The position numbers were made by a program, and so were the translations under genes. A stretch of 64,000 nt of DNA from an uncultured Paracoccaceae bacterium. Its GTDB lineage: Bacteria; Pseudomonadota; Alphaproteobacteria; Rhodobacterales; Rhodobacteraceae. Shown here piece after piece: positions 1-8,264 of the stretch. The DNA is taken from positions 1 through 64,000 of the forward strand of contig CANMQX010000014.1 of NCBI GenBank assembly GCA_947500135.1, read 5' to 3'. The notes under the pieces were generated by a model that worked only from the letters and a program-made list of their open reading frames with translations, had not been told where the DNA came from and ran no database searches. Within the stretch, counting starts at the first letter, position 1; each line of letters opens with the position of its first letter.

Positions 1-163
1 TTACAGCCGCACCCAAATGCGTGAGCAGCCAATATTTCCAAACTATCGCGCCAGCGTGACCCATTTGAAACGGAATTGACGCTGAAACAGTATCACCGAC
101 CGGCAGGTTCGGCGTTGCCAAGCCAGAATCGACCTCGTAACTCTGTTCCGACAGGAGGACGTC
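1..163. other. Non-coding left edge
   Basis: No open frame of useful length crosses this stretch on either strand; the one frame ending in TAA at base 1 on the minus strand meets an in-frame stop within about 40 bases. A good Shine-Dalgarno (CAGGAGG) sits just before the first gene at 164. Nothing else is recognised. Confidence 0.5.
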
Positions 164-808
164 ATGGGCGAAATAATTCTGGTACGTCACGGGCAGGCGA
201 ATTCAGGTGCCACCGATGAAGAAAGCTATGACCGGCTGTCTGATCTGGGTCATCAGCAGGCCCGTTGGCTCGGGGATTACCTGACAGCGCGCGAAGGGCC
301 GTTTGACAAGGTCATTGCAGGCAGCTTGCGCCGTCACAAGGAAACCGCGGTCGGGATCGGATATACTGATCCGCAGATCGACCCTCGTCTGAACGAGATG
401 GATTACTTCAATCTGGGTCAGGCGCTAGAAGATGTCCATGGCGTGCCATTTCCCGGCCCCGATGAATTTGCCGCCCATGTGCCGCAGGTCATGGAAGCCT
501 GGCACAGGGCCGAGATCATGGGCGTGGAAACCTTTGCGTCCTTTGAGGAACGCGTGACTGGGGTTCTGCAAGAAGCCGCCAAACCGGGTGCGCGGGTGCT
601 TTGCGTGACCTCTGGCGGTGTGATTGGCATGATCATTCGCCATCTGCTTGATCTTGATCCAACCCGCATGGCGCATGTGCTGCTGCCGATCATGAACAGT
701 TCACTTCACCGTGTGCATGTCATCCCGCAAGGGCCGATCCTTGCAGGGTTCAACGCGGTACCGCATCTTGATCAACCCGACCGGGCGCATGCCCTGACAC
801 ATTACTGA
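164..808 (+). CDS. Histidine phosphatase family protein (phosphoglycerate mutase-like)
   Basis: A 214-residue soluble protein that opens with the branch-1 phosphatase signature LVRHGQAN near residues 6-13, in which the histidine takes the phosphate. A second conserved arginine follows in SLRRHKE, and a C-terminal TSGGVIG segment fits the fold. No signal peptide is visible, so it should be cytoplasmic. The substrate cannot be read from sequence; the family covers sugar-phosphate, nucleotide and protein phosphatases. The start is fixed by CAGGAGG about 7 bases upstream. It heads a three-gene set with the GST (13-base gap) and the saccharopine dehydrogenase, so co-transcription is likely. Confidence 0.85.
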   Translation: MGEIILVRHGQANSGATDEESYDRLSDLGHQQARWLGDYLTAREGPFDKVIAGSLRRHKETAVGIGYTDPQIDPRLNEMDYFNLGQALEDVHGVPFPGPDEFAAHVPQVMEAWHRAEIMGVETFASFEERVTGVLQEAAKPGARVLCVTSGGVIGMIIRHLLDLDPTRMAHVLLPIMNSSLHRVHVIPQGPILAGFNAVPHLDQPDRAHALTHY

Positions 809-820
809 GAGGATATTGTG

Positions 821-1423
821 ATGCTCAGATTGCATTATGCCAAAGGGACGATTTCCGTTGCCGTTGCGATTGCACTGGAAGAAGTTGGCGCCGAATATGA
901 ACCGGTGCGGATAGATTTTGCGACGGGCGATCAGACCAAAGATGATTATCGGCGTTTGAACCCCAAGGGCCGTGTGCCTGCGCTGGAGACACCGGACGGC
1001 GTTTTGACAGAGACCGGCGGCCTGTTGGAGCATGTGGCCCCGTCATTGGTTCCGTCTGACCCATTTGCGGCGGCAAAGATGCGCGAATTGATGTGTTATC
1101 TGAATGGCACAATGCATCCGCACCATGCCCATGGCGTCCGGTGTGAACGATGGGCGGGTGAAGAAAGCTCTTTTGCCGATATGAAACAGAAGGTGCCAGA
1201 GCGGATGGCGGATTGTTCGGCCTATCTGGAGGAATATCTGCCAAGCCTGCCATTCCCGATTGGTGATTTGCAGGTGGTGTCCGATGCGTATCTTTACGTC
1301 GTCCTGTCATGGCTGCCGGGCGACGGGGTCGAGATTGCGCATTATCCAACCCTGGCCAGGTTCCAGCACAAGATGAATACGCGTCGGTCGGTGCAGGCGG
1401 TTTTTGAAAAAGGCATGATGTGA
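821..1423 (+). CDS. Glutathione S-transferase family protein
   Basis: About 200 residues with a thioredoxin-like N-terminal domain (beta start MLRLHYAKG, then NPKGRVPALETPDG with the cis-proline region and the ET pair that binds the glutathione gamma-glutamyl group) and an all-alpha C-terminal domain. This is the canonical GST layout and length. Such enzymes conjugate or reduce with glutathione; the substrate is unknown. A GTG lies one codon upstream at 818, but the ATG at 821 follows GAGAGGA at better spacing. The stop TGA overlaps the next start (TGATG at 1421-1425), so translation is probably coupled to the downstream dehydrogenase. Confidence 0.88.
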   Translation: MLRLHYAKGTISVAVAIALEEVGAEYEPVRIDFATGDQTKDDYRRLNPKGRVPALETPDGVLTETGGLLEHVAPSLVPSDPFAAAKMRELMCYLNGTMHPHHAHGVRCERWAGEESSFADMKQKVPERMADCSAYLEEYLPSLPFPIGDLQVVSDAYLYVVLSWLPGDGVEIAHYPTLARFQHKMNTRRSVQAVFEKGMM

Positions 1424-2472
1424 TGGTGCATCTTTGGGTCCGCGCGGAATCCCGTGCGCATGAGGAGCGCGTTGGCATAACTCCGCAGGGGGCTGCCAAG
1501 CTGATTGCGGCGGGTTTTCAGGTGAGTGTCGAAGAAAGCCGTCAGCGGATTTTGCCGATTGGGGACTATGCGGCTGCGGGTTGTGCGATTGCCCCGGAGT
1601 TTTCATGGGTCGATGCGCCGGATGATGCGATTATTTTTGGACTAAAGGAGTTGCCGGAAGATGGCACACCCCTGCGCCATCGCCACATCATGTTTGGGCA
1701 TGCCTATAAGGGGCAACCTGACGGGCAGGTCTTGCTAAGCCGTTTCGGGGCGGGTGGCGGGACATTGCTGGATCTGGAATACCTAACCGATGCGGATGGC
1801 CGTCGCGTTGCCGCCTTTGGCTATTGGGCGGGATATGCCGGTGCCGCTGTTTCGTTGATGTGCTGGATGGCACAGCAGCAAGGTACGGTTGCTGATGCGG
1901 TAAAGGCCTACCCAAGTGCCAACCACCTGTTGGCCGAACTGCAGCAATCGCTTGTGAGTTTGGGCACGCAACGCCCGACCGCGCTGATTATCGGTGCGCT
2001 TGGCCGTGTAGGTGCGGGTGCTGCTGATTTGTGTCAGGCCATGGGTGTGGGGACAACGAAATGGGATATGGCAGAGACTGCATCCGGTGGGCCGTTTCCT
2101 GAGGTTTTGACCCATGATATCTTTCTGAATAGCATTCTGGCCCGTCCGGGCACGCCCGTCTTTGTCCCTGCCAGCGCAAAGACCGCTGCGCGTGATTTGT
2201 CGGTGATTGGCGATATTGCCTGTGACCCGGATAGCGATTTTTCACCAATCAAGGTTTATGACCAGACCACCACATGGGATGAACCGGCCTTGCGCGTGTA
2301 TGACCACCCGGTGCTGGATGTGACAGCGATTGATAATCTGCCGTCGATGTTGCCGGCCGAAAGCAGCGAGGATTTTGCCGCGCAACTGCTGCCGCATCTT
2401 CTGACGCTGGACGCCTTGCATGATGGCGTTTGGGGGCATGCACAGGTTTGCTTTGATAGGGCGATGGGTTAA
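1423..2472 (+). CDS. Saccharopine dehydrogenase (L-lysine-forming type)
   Basis: A 349-residue protein with the N-terminal alanine-dehydrogenase-like signature of LYS1 enzymes: RAESRAHEERVGITP at the start and KELP...RHRHIMFGHAYKGQ in the first third. A Rossmann segment, TALIIGALGRVGAGA, lies in the second half. These enzymes interconvert saccharopine with lysine plus 2-oxoglutarate using NAD. In bacteria that make lysine by the diaminopimelate route, the likely role is lysine or amine turnover. No saccharopine reductase partner is in the window. Start choice: ATG at 1423 overlaps the GST stop; a GTG one codon earlier is also possible. Confidence 0.85.
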   Translation: MVHLWVRAESRAHEERVGITPQGAAKLIAAGFQVSVEESRQRILPIGDYAAAGCAIAPEFSWVDAPDDAIIFGLKELPEDGTPLRHRHIMFGHAYKGQPDGQVLLSRFGAGGGTLLDLEYLTDADGRRVAAFGYWAGYAGAAVSLMCWMAQQQGTVADAVKAYPSANHLLAELQQSLVSLGTQRPTALIIGALGRVGAGAADLCQAMGVGTTKWDMAETASGGPFPEVLTHDIFLNSILARPGTPVFVPASAKTAARDLSVIGDIACDPDSDFSPIKVYDQTTTWDEPALRVYDHPVLDVTAIDNLPSMLPAESSEDFAAQLLPHLLTLDALHDGVWGHAQVCFDRAMG

Positions 2473-2480
2473 AACCCATC
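2463..2480. terminator. Hairpin between convergent genes
   Basis: Perfect 8-bp arms GATGGGTT and AACCCATC separated by AA, overlapping the dehydrogenase stop codon. It lies between convergent genes, so it may act as a compact bidirectional terminator, although no long T-run follows. Confidence 0.45.
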
Positions 2481-2487
2481 TTACGTC

Positions 2488-2814
2488 TTAGGTCGGTCGG
2501 TAAAGATCATCTTCGGCCGCATTTGCATCCACCCCTAGTGCCTCCAACCCTGCCTCCAGATGGTCGGACAGATGTGGTGACCCTTTCAGGTATTCTGCCG
2601 TGGGCACCGTGGCTTCGCGTGTGGCCGTGTTGATGGCCTCAGTGATGTCTTCGCTTTCGAAGCTACCCCGCCCGATCCAGAAGACCGCGACCAGACCGGC
2701 CTGTTCGTCTTCGTTCAAGCGTTCCACAAACGCATCGAATTCATTCTCCGCACGGTCCAGTTCGCGTGCGAGGATGATCACCTCGGCAATTTTGTCGGCT
2801 GTGATAGGTAGCAT
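2488..2814 (-). CDS. DUF3775 domain protein
   Basis: A small acidic protein of 108 residues that matches the DUF3775 family, common in alphaproteobacteria: opening LPITADKIAEVIILARE, then EDEQAGLVAVFWIGRG, and a C-terminal PHLSDHLEAGLEALG. No membrane segment, signal or catalytic motif is visible and the function is unknown. It stands alone, convergent with the saccharopine dehydrogenase. A Shine-Dalgarno-like AGGAGGACAT precedes the ATG at 2814. The call is from memory of the family. Confidence 0.8.
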   Translation of the reverse strand: MLPITADKIAEVIILARELDRAENEFDAFVERLNEDEQAGLVAVFWIGRGSFESEDITEAINTATREATVPTAEYLKGSPHLSDHLEAGLEALGVDANAAEDDLYRPT

Positions 2815-2895
2815 GGGTATGTCCTCCTGTTGAGCGCAACATGAGGCAGTTTAGCAGGATAGGCTTTGATCTGGCGCAAATAAGATATGCTGCGC

Positions 2896-3633
2896 CTATT
2901 TCGCCCCAAACAATCGGTAATACAGCCAGTCCGGCATGAATTGCGACAGCCGGAACACCCAGGAGAACAGCATCGGGAAGCTTTTCTTGAATCCGTCAGT
3001 ATTCATATGCTCGAAAACTTCCTTTGCCGCATCTTCGGGCGACATAATGAACGGCATATTGAAATCATTCTTTTCGGTCAGTCGCGTCTTGATGAAGCCG
3101 GGATTGATCAATTGCACCTCAATCGGAGAAGTCCGCAGATCCGCTTGCATGGATTCAGCCAGTGACATCATACCAGCCTTGGAAGAGCAGTAGCCTATGG
3201 CACCGGGTAGCCCCCGAAAACCAGAGAGTGATCCGACCAGCACGATATGACCTGCGTTTTTGGCGACCATATCTTTGATCACTGATCCAACGACGCGGGA
3301 CGCACCAAGGAAATTGACCTCGCCCATCATGTCGGCTTTTTCATTGTCCCATTCCTGCGCTTTCATGGGCCAATAGACGCCAGCCAGATAGACAACCCCA
3401 TCAAGTTCACCGGCTTCGACGGCAGCTTTTTCGACAGCGGCACGATCAGCCACATCAACAGGGATGTAAGAGGCCTTGCCGGGAAGTTCGTCGACCAGTT
3501 CTTTCAACCGGTCTTCGGATCTGGCAGAAACGATGACCTCCGCCCCCGCGCGGCTGAGACAAAACGCCACTTCACGTCCCAGCCCCTCGCTTGCGCCGAC
3601 GAGCCAATAGCGTTTTCCCTGCCAGTTCTTCAC
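2896..3633 (-). CDS. Short-chain dehydrogenase/reductase, last gene of the RpoE-linked operon
   Basis: An SDR of about 245 residues: nucleotide motif GASEGLG near residue 10, GSLSG with the catalytic serine, and YCSSK with the catalytic Tyr-Lys pair. The frame is open further upstream, but that part overlaps the preceding gene. GTG at 3633, one base after the upstream stop, gives the normal SDR N-terminus (KNWQGKRYWLVG). The substrate is unknown. It is the fifth gene of an operon that matches, as I recall, the Rhodobacter sphaeroides RSP_1087-1091 group next to rpoE-chrR, so induction by singlet oxygen is likely. Confidence 0.85.
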   Translation of the reverse strand: MKNWQGKRYWLVGASEGLGREVAFCLSRAGAEVIVSARSEDRLKELVDELPGKASYIPVDVADRAAVEKAAVEAGELDGVVYLAGVYWPMKAQEWDNEKADMMGEVNFLGASRVVGSVIKDMVAKNAGHIVLVGSLSGFRGLPGAIGYCSSKAGMMSLAESMQADLRTSPIEVQLINPGFIKTRLTEKNDFNMPFIMSPEDAAKEVFEHMNTDGFKKSFPMLFSWVFRLSQFMPDWLYYRLFGAK

Positions 3634-3634
3634 A

Positions 3635-4207
3635 TCATTCCCCTGCGTAGGCTTGGTCGCGAGGCCGCATGGTCGCGACCATCTCGGCAACCTTGATACC
3701 GAACTTACGGAACTGGCTGCGGTTCATGATTGACCCGTTGGACATCAGATACATCCAGTCAGTGACGTCAAGCGCATGCCCGCCTGCATCCTCTGTCAGT
3801 TTGATACGGTAGTTCAGCAAGACGGCTGACCCGTCCTGCCGACCGTGGCCCGCACCGACCACATCGGGTGCTTCGGCCTTGATTGACCCGTCATTTGACA
3901 AAGTGAGCGTCCAGACGCGGTCCTGCTCATTACCGCTATCGTAGTAAAATTTTTCGACCATGGTGCCGACATTACCATTCCAGGTTGCTTCAAAATCGGC
4001 CACAAAACGGGAGGTCACGCGACCCGTTGGTCCGTAGATCACGCCTTCGCAGACGATGGGCCCCTGAAACCGTTCCCGGATGTCAAAAATCGGACCGTCA
4101 GAGTAGTCGCCAGACCGCTGTGCCCAGAACGAAACATAGCGTTCCTTGCAAAACACGGCCAGCGCCGTCAGGGCCGCGCCGATGAAAGCATAGGTGATAA
4201 ACGACAT
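3635..4207 (-). CDS. DUF3833 family protein
   Basis: 190 residues: one N-terminal hydrophobic segment (residues 4-20), then a beta-rich domain with FQGPIVCEGVIYGPTGRV and a C-terminal DWMYLMSNGSIMNRSQFRKF, which fit DUF3833. The N-terminus suggests membrane anchoring facing the periplasm. The biochemical role is unknown. It lies 3 bases from the MFS gene and 1 base from the SDR, so the genes are tightly coupled. The neighbours link it to membrane-lipid response to singlet oxygen. Confidence 0.8.
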   Translation of the reverse strand: MSFITYAFIGAALTALAVFCKERYVSFWAQRSGDYSDGPIFDIRERFQGPIVCEGVIYGPTGRVTSRFVADFEATWNGNVGTMVEKFYYDSGNEQDRVWTLTLSNDGSIKAEAPDVVGAGHGRQDGSAVLLNYRIKLTEDAGGHALDVTDWMYLMSNGSIMNRSQFRKFGIKVAEMVATMRPRDQAYAGE

Positions 4208-4210
4208 CGT

Positions 4211-5437
4211 TTATTCCTCAAGTTTCGTGGCGACCAGCAGGCCGATAGCCACAAGTTTCAACAAAGACGGCACCAGGGCATAAAGCACCGTCAACGTGTT
4301 TAATGCCGCGTCGGGCAGGTTCGTTTCCCCGGCTTCAAATCCGGATCTTTCCAAGAGTGGCAACAAAACCACCGCCGCAAAGGCCAAGGTGAACTTGTTC
4401 ACCAATGTCCAAAGACCGAACCCCTGCCCCCCATTGGGCGAGATCGCGGCCATCCGCTTTGCAAACATTGCGGGCAGAAGCGTGAGGTCTGCGCCGATCG
4501 TTGCACCACTTAATACGCACACAATCGCAAAGGGGATCACATCGCCGGTCGATAAAGTGAGCGTATAGCCAAATGACGCGATAGCGAGGATCATGGCCGT
4601 CAGCAGAACAGGCTTTTCACCAAAGCGCCGGGCGAGTGCCGACCAAACCGGCGAAGAAATTGCTGCAGCCAGGAAAAACAGCACTAAAAGCGCACCTTCC
4701 CAGCCCACTGCACCCAATCGGCTTTCGACATAAAACAGGAAAAGCGTGCTGGAAACGGCGAGCGGGGTGGCATTGACGAGGGCCAGGATAAGTAGCCTGC
4801 GTGCGGTTGGGTCTGCGACAATTTCACCTATCTGGGATGGCTCCTGTCGCGCCCTGCCTTTCCATTCCGGCCACATGAACAGGGCCGCAATAATTGTCAC
4901 AGCAGCAAACCCATAGGCAAAGGCAGCAAACGGATCGGCCACCACACCAATCAAGAGCGTAGGGATGACTGCAGCGACACAGACCCCCAAAAGCGCGCCA
5001 CTTTCGCGCCAGGCGGCCAGACGCACATGGCCTTGCGCGCCGTTACCCGCCTTGCTGACCCCTTGCGCATAAAAGTTGATCGTCAGGAAACTGAATGCGG
5101 TGAATAGCCCGGTTACTGTCAACCCGAACCACCAGATCGGATCAATCGGCGGGGCAACGGCAAACAAGCCAATCATGGAAATCGCCAGCACCAGCGCAGT
5201 CAGCGTGATAATCAGCTTCTTGCCAACCGTCAGCCGTTCGCTGATCCAGCCCAGAATCGGATCTTGCACCACATCAAACAACCGCAGGCCAAACAAAACC
5301 GCGCCAAGGGCCGTCAGGCTGACCCCGAAGGTGTCCGCGTAGTATTTTGGGGCGTAGATATAAATCGGTAGCCCAGCACCGGATAGCACGGCGGCGAAAC
5401 CGGAATAGGCTGGCAGCCGTTCTTTCAGGGCTGTCAT
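4211..5437 (-). CDS. MFS transporter, GPH (glycoside-pentoside-hexuronide) type
   Basis: About 408 residues with roughly 12 hydrophobic segments. The N-terminal stretch SLTALGAVLFGLRLFDVVQDPILGWISER carries the GPH-type RxxDxxxDP element (here RLFDVVQDP). The start is placed at ATG 5437, which overlaps the preceding DUF1365 stop as ATGA; the longer open frame would run well into that gene. The transported solute is unknown. In this operon it is the counterpart of the sugar/cation symporter of the R. sphaeroides RpoE-linked operon, so a lipid-related or stress-related solute is as likely as a sugar. Confidence 0.82.
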   Translation of the reverse strand: MTALKERLPAYSGFAAVLSGAGLPIYIYAPKYYADTFGVSLTALGAVLFGLRLFDVVQDPILGWISERLTVGKKLIITLTALVLAISMIGLFAVAPPIDPIWWFGLTVTGLFTAFSFLTINFYAQGVSKAGNGAQGHVRLAAWRESGALLGVCVAAVIPTLLIGVVADPFAAFAYGFAAVTIIAALFMWPEWKGRARQEPSQIGEIVADPTARRLLILALVNATPLAVSSTLFLFYVESRLGAVGWEGALLVLFFLAAAISSPVWSALARRFGEKPVLLTAMILAIASFGYTLTLSTGDVIPFAIVCVLSGATIGADLTLLPAMFAKRMAAISPNGGQGFGLWTLVNKFTLAFAAVVLLPLLERSGFEAGETNLPDAALNTLTVLYALVPSLLKLVAIGLLVATKLEE

Positions 5438-6192
5438 CTGCTGACTTCTTTTGATGGCGGTGCCGGTTGCGACCGGAATGTAGCACCCTTGAACCATAGC
5501 TTTAGCGCTTGCCAATGGATGAGTGTTAGAACACGACGTGAGCCGAAGGGGCGGCGGAGTGCGGCATGGATAATCGACCGGTTAGTCATCGGTTTGCGTT
5601 TGCCCGAAAGCGTTGCGATTAAGCCGCCATTTCCGCGCGAGTAGTCGATCCAGATGCCTATCTGGTCTTGCTGAATATCGAACCGGAATGTGTATCCACC
5701 CTCGATCGGCTGGAAGGGGGACACATGCATTAATTTCTGAGCCGAGATCGTTTCGGTCTTGGTAATGGGTCGTCCATCTTCGTGCCGACACAGGTAGGAA
5801 TGCCGGTCGCCGAAGGTATTTGTGACCTCGGCGATCACGCAGCGCAGGGCATCTTCACTGTCATAGCAAAGCCAGAATGATACCGGATTGAAGACGTGAC
5901 CCAACAGGCGTGGCTGCGCGAGCAGCATAATTCGGGCCGGTTCCGGTACATCGTAAGTGTTCAGAATATCTCGCACCCAAATGGCACCGCGCCCTTGTTT
6001 GGGTGGGCCGCCATGGTCTGCATCCTGCAACGACATCATGTTGCCCGCATTTCGCGCAAACAACGCCGGACCATTCGCCGCTGCTTCGGCATCGATCAGC
6101 ACATAGTCAATCGAATAGCGAAAGGCGTTTTTGGTTGCACCCCGCCTGCCGTGATAGGTTTCGGCTGCGATATGTTCAATCTGACCGGTCAC
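5434..6192 (-). CDS. DUF1365 domain protein
   Basis: 252 residues with clear DUF1365 features: TYHGRRGATKNAFRYSIDY at the N-terminus, the HVFNPVSFWLCYD core, and AEVTNTFGDRHSYL. DUF1365 proteins are regularly paired with a flavin amine-oxidase-like protein and often a cyclopropane-fatty-acid-synthase-like enzyme, and are thought to act in modifying unsaturated membrane fatty acids. No membrane segment is obvious. It overlaps both neighbours by 4 bases, so co-translation is expected. Its exact chemical role is not known to me. Confidence 0.85.
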   Translation of the reverse strand: MTGQIEHIAAETYHGRRGATKNAFRYSIDYVLIDAEAAANGPALFARNAGNMMSLQDADHGGPPKQGRGAIWVRDILNTYDVPEPARIMLLAQPRLLGHVFNPVSFWLCYDSEDALRCVIAEVTNTFGDRHSYLCRHEDGRPITKTETISAQKLMHVSPFQPIEGGYTFRFDIQQDQIGIWIDYSRGNGGLIATLSGKRKPMTNRSIIHAALRRPFGSRRVLTLIHWQALKLWFKGATFRSQPAPPSKEVSR

Positions 6193-7487
6193 TCTGCCGC
6201 AACTTCAAGGCGTTCAACGGCGTTCAGCGCATGAACCACATCAAGCGCGCTGGACAGCCCATCTTCATGAAAACCGTTCTTCATCCAGGCGCCGCAGAAC
6301 CATGTTCGGTTTGATCCATTCATCGCCATAGCGGCTTGTTGTGCGGCCAAAGCCTCAAGATCATAGATCGGGTGGCGCAAAGTCACCTCATCCCAGATCA
6401 GGTCTTCGCGTATCGGACGGTTGGAGTTCAGCGTGACCATCAGGTCTTCGGCTTGCAGCCAGGGCTGCAACGAGTTCATCCAATAGGTCAGATCAATCTC
6501 GCCATCTGCGCGGCCCGCATCCTCTGAATAAATCCAGGATGACCAGACCTGTCGGCGCTTTGGCATGATGGATGTGTCCGAATGCAAAACAATGCGGTTG
6601 GGCTGATAACGCACAGCACCCAGAACCGATTGTTCGATTGCGGTGGGGTCAGAAAGAAGCCGCAATGTATCATCAGAATGGGTGGCAAAGACGACTTCGT
6701 CAAACATCTCCCACTCTCCGCCATAGGCTTTCACCTCTACCCCGACGGGGCCGCGACGCACGCCCTGCACTGGGGTGCCCAGCCGCATGTCCACCCCGCG
6801 CCGAAACATATCCTGCCCAAGCCGGGTGACATATTTCTGCGATCCGCCTTTGACCGTGTACCATTGATGTTGCCCCGTTGCGCCCAACAATGCGTGATTG
6901 TCAAAGAACCGCATCAGGGCATAGGCGGGAAAATCCAATATCTTTTCCTTTGGGGTTGACCAAATCGCACCCGAGAATGGCAACAGATAATGGTCGCGGA
7001 AATAGTCGCTGAGGTTCAGCTTGGCCAACAGCCCGGCGATTGTCAGGGTTTCGTCCTGGCTTGCCTCCAACCCTTTGGCGTTGAACCGCATGATATCACG
7101 GATCATGCGCAGGAATTTCGGATTCACCGCATTCCGACGCTGGGCAAATAGCGCATCCAGACTGGTCAGCGCATATTCCATCTGGCCGCCGCCAAATGAC
7201 GCCCCAAAGCTCATGTTGCTTTTGGTGACCGGCACATCGAGATAATCAAAAAGGGCCGTCAGGTTAGGGTAGTTGGCGTAGTTGAACACGATGAAGCCCG
7301 TATCAACTTCCTGATCGCCATTGTGTCCCGCCATTCGGGTGCGGGCATGCCCACCCAACCGCTTTTCGGCCTCGAACAACGTGACGCGATGATCCTTTGC
7401 CAAAACGTGCGCAGCACCCATACCCGAAATGCCCGCCCCTATGACTGCAACATGGCGTGGGGCGGATGTGATTGTTTCGAAAGGCAT
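6189..7487 (-). CDS. FAD-dependent amine-oxidase-like oxidoreductase (UfaD-like)
   Basis: A flavoprotein of about 432 residues: FAD-binding HVAVIGAGISGMGAAHVLA near the N-terminus, then the ribose-binding EAEKRLGGHARTR. The C-terminal NRTWFCGAWMKNGFHEDGL segment fits the flavin-containing amine oxidase fold. The start at 7487 is chosen because an RpoE-type promoter lies at 7523-7551 and the longer frame would begin upstream of it. By position and type this matches the R. sphaeroides protein (RSP_1091) tied to furan fatty acid synthesis, where the enzyme desaturates a methylated vaccenoyl chain. That link is from memory, and no fatty-acid methylase lies in this window. Confidence 0.83.
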   Translation of the reverse strand: MPFETITSAPRHVAVIGAGISGMGAAHVLAKDHRVTLFEAEKRLGGHARTRMAGHNGDQEVDTGFIVFNYANYPNLTALFDYLDVPVTKSNMSFGASFGGGQMEYALTSLDALFAQRRNAVNPKFLRMIRDIMRFNAKGLEASQDETLTIAGLLAKLNLSDYFRDHYLLPFSGAIWSTPKEKILDFPAYALMRFFDNHALLGATGQHQWYTVKGGSQKYVTRLGQDMFRRGVDMRLGTPVQGVRRGPVGVEVKAYGGEWEMFDEVVFATHSDDTLRLLSDPTAIEQSVLGAVRYQPNRIVLHSDTSIMPKRRQVWSSWIYSEDAGRADGEIDLTYWMNSLQPWLQAEDLMVTLNSNRPIREDLIWDEVTLRHPIYDLEALAAQQAAMAMNGSNRTWFCGAWMKNGFHEDGLSSALDVVHALNAVERLEVAAE

Positions 7488-7522
7488 TCGTGACTGCTCC
7501 GTCGTGTTTTTGTCTTCTTGTT

Positions 7523-7551
7523 TCCTACGTAGCGCGTGACTGGGCAGATCA
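7523..7551 (-). promoter_or_regulatory. RpoE-type promoter for the oxidoreductase operon
   Basis: Read on the minus strand, TGATCT (7551-7546) is followed after 17 bases by GTAGGA (7528-7523). It aligns element for element with the rpoE promoter on the other strand. Transcription would begin near 7516, about 30 bases before the ATG at 7487. Confidence 0.6.
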
Positions 7552-7573
7552 CAGGAAAAAACTTGCATGTATG

Positions 7574-7601
7574 TGATCCGATTACGATCCGCGTCCGTAA
7601 C
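7574..7601 (+). promoter_or_regulatory. RpoE-type autoregulated promoter of rpoE-chrR
   Basis: TGATCC (7574-7579), 17 bases, then GTAAC (7597-7601) match the group-IV ECF promoter of alphaproteobacterial RpoE (TGATC / TAAG-like). It places the start of transcription near 7607 and supports starting rpoE at 7683 rather than at the upstream in-frame codons. Confidence 0.65.
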
Positions 7602-7682
7602 AACACCATGTTGAGAGAAATATCAGCTCTTTCGAAAGCGGATGCAGTGCCCCTTCCGCATGTTTATAAAGACGTTGAAGTA

Positions 7683-8264
7683 ATGATGCATCGCATTGCG
7701 GGGGCTGAAGAAGTGAAGACCGAACAACTGGCCAAACGTATGGCTTGGGTCACCCAAGTCAGTGCGGTCCGGGATAGTAAGGATAAAGCAGCTTTTGCAG
7801 AGCTGTTTGCCTATTTTGCGCCACGCGTGAAGTCGTTTTTGATGAAATCGGGGGCCGGCCCGGATCTGGCAGAAGAATGCACACAGGAGGTTATGGCGAC
7901 CCTTTGGAACAAGGCCCACATGTTCGATCCAACCAAGGCGAGCGTATCCACATGGATTTTTACGATTGCCAGAAACAGGAAGATCGACCTTTTGCGCAAG
8001 CAAAGGCGGCCCGAACCAGAAGATTTGCCATGGGGGCCGGAGCCGGAGCCTGATCAGGCCGAAGCGCTGGAACTGCAACAGGAAACGGAACAACTGGGTG
8101 ATGCCCTTGCGACATTACCGCCCGAACAAAGGAAACTGATCGAAAAGGCCTATTTCGGTGATTTGAGCCACAGTGAAATCGCTGCTGAAACCGGCCTGCC
8201 TTTGGGCACGATCAAATCGAGGATAAGACTGGCGTTGGAAAGACTGCGCCACGTAATGAAATGA
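7683..8264 (+). CDS. rpoE: ECF sigma factor RpoE (singlet-oxygen response)
   Basis: A group-IV sigma factor of about 193 residues. Region 2 contains FAELFAYFAPRVKSFLMKSGAG, then ECTQEVMATLWNKAHMFDP and STWIFTIARNRKIDLLRKQRR. Region 4 contains LPPEQRKLIEKAYFGDLSH and the helix-turn-helix GLPLGTIKSRIRLALERLRH. This is very close to R. sphaeroides RpoE, which turns on the singlet-oxygen regulon when ChrR releases it. The first of two adjacent ATGs (7683, 7686) is used; GTG at 7713 remains possible. The stop overlaps the chrR start (ATGA), as expected for a sigma/anti-sigma pair made together. Confidence 0.92.
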   Translation: MMHRIAGAEEVKTEQLAKRMAWVTQVSAVRDSKDKAAFAELFAYFAPRVKSFLMKSGAGPDLAEECTQEVMATLWNKAHMFDPTKASVSTWIFTIARNRKIDLLRKQRRPEPEDLPWGPEPEPDQAEALELQQETEQLGDALATLPPEQRKLIEKAYFGDLSHSEIAAETGLPLGTIKSRIRLALERLRHVMK

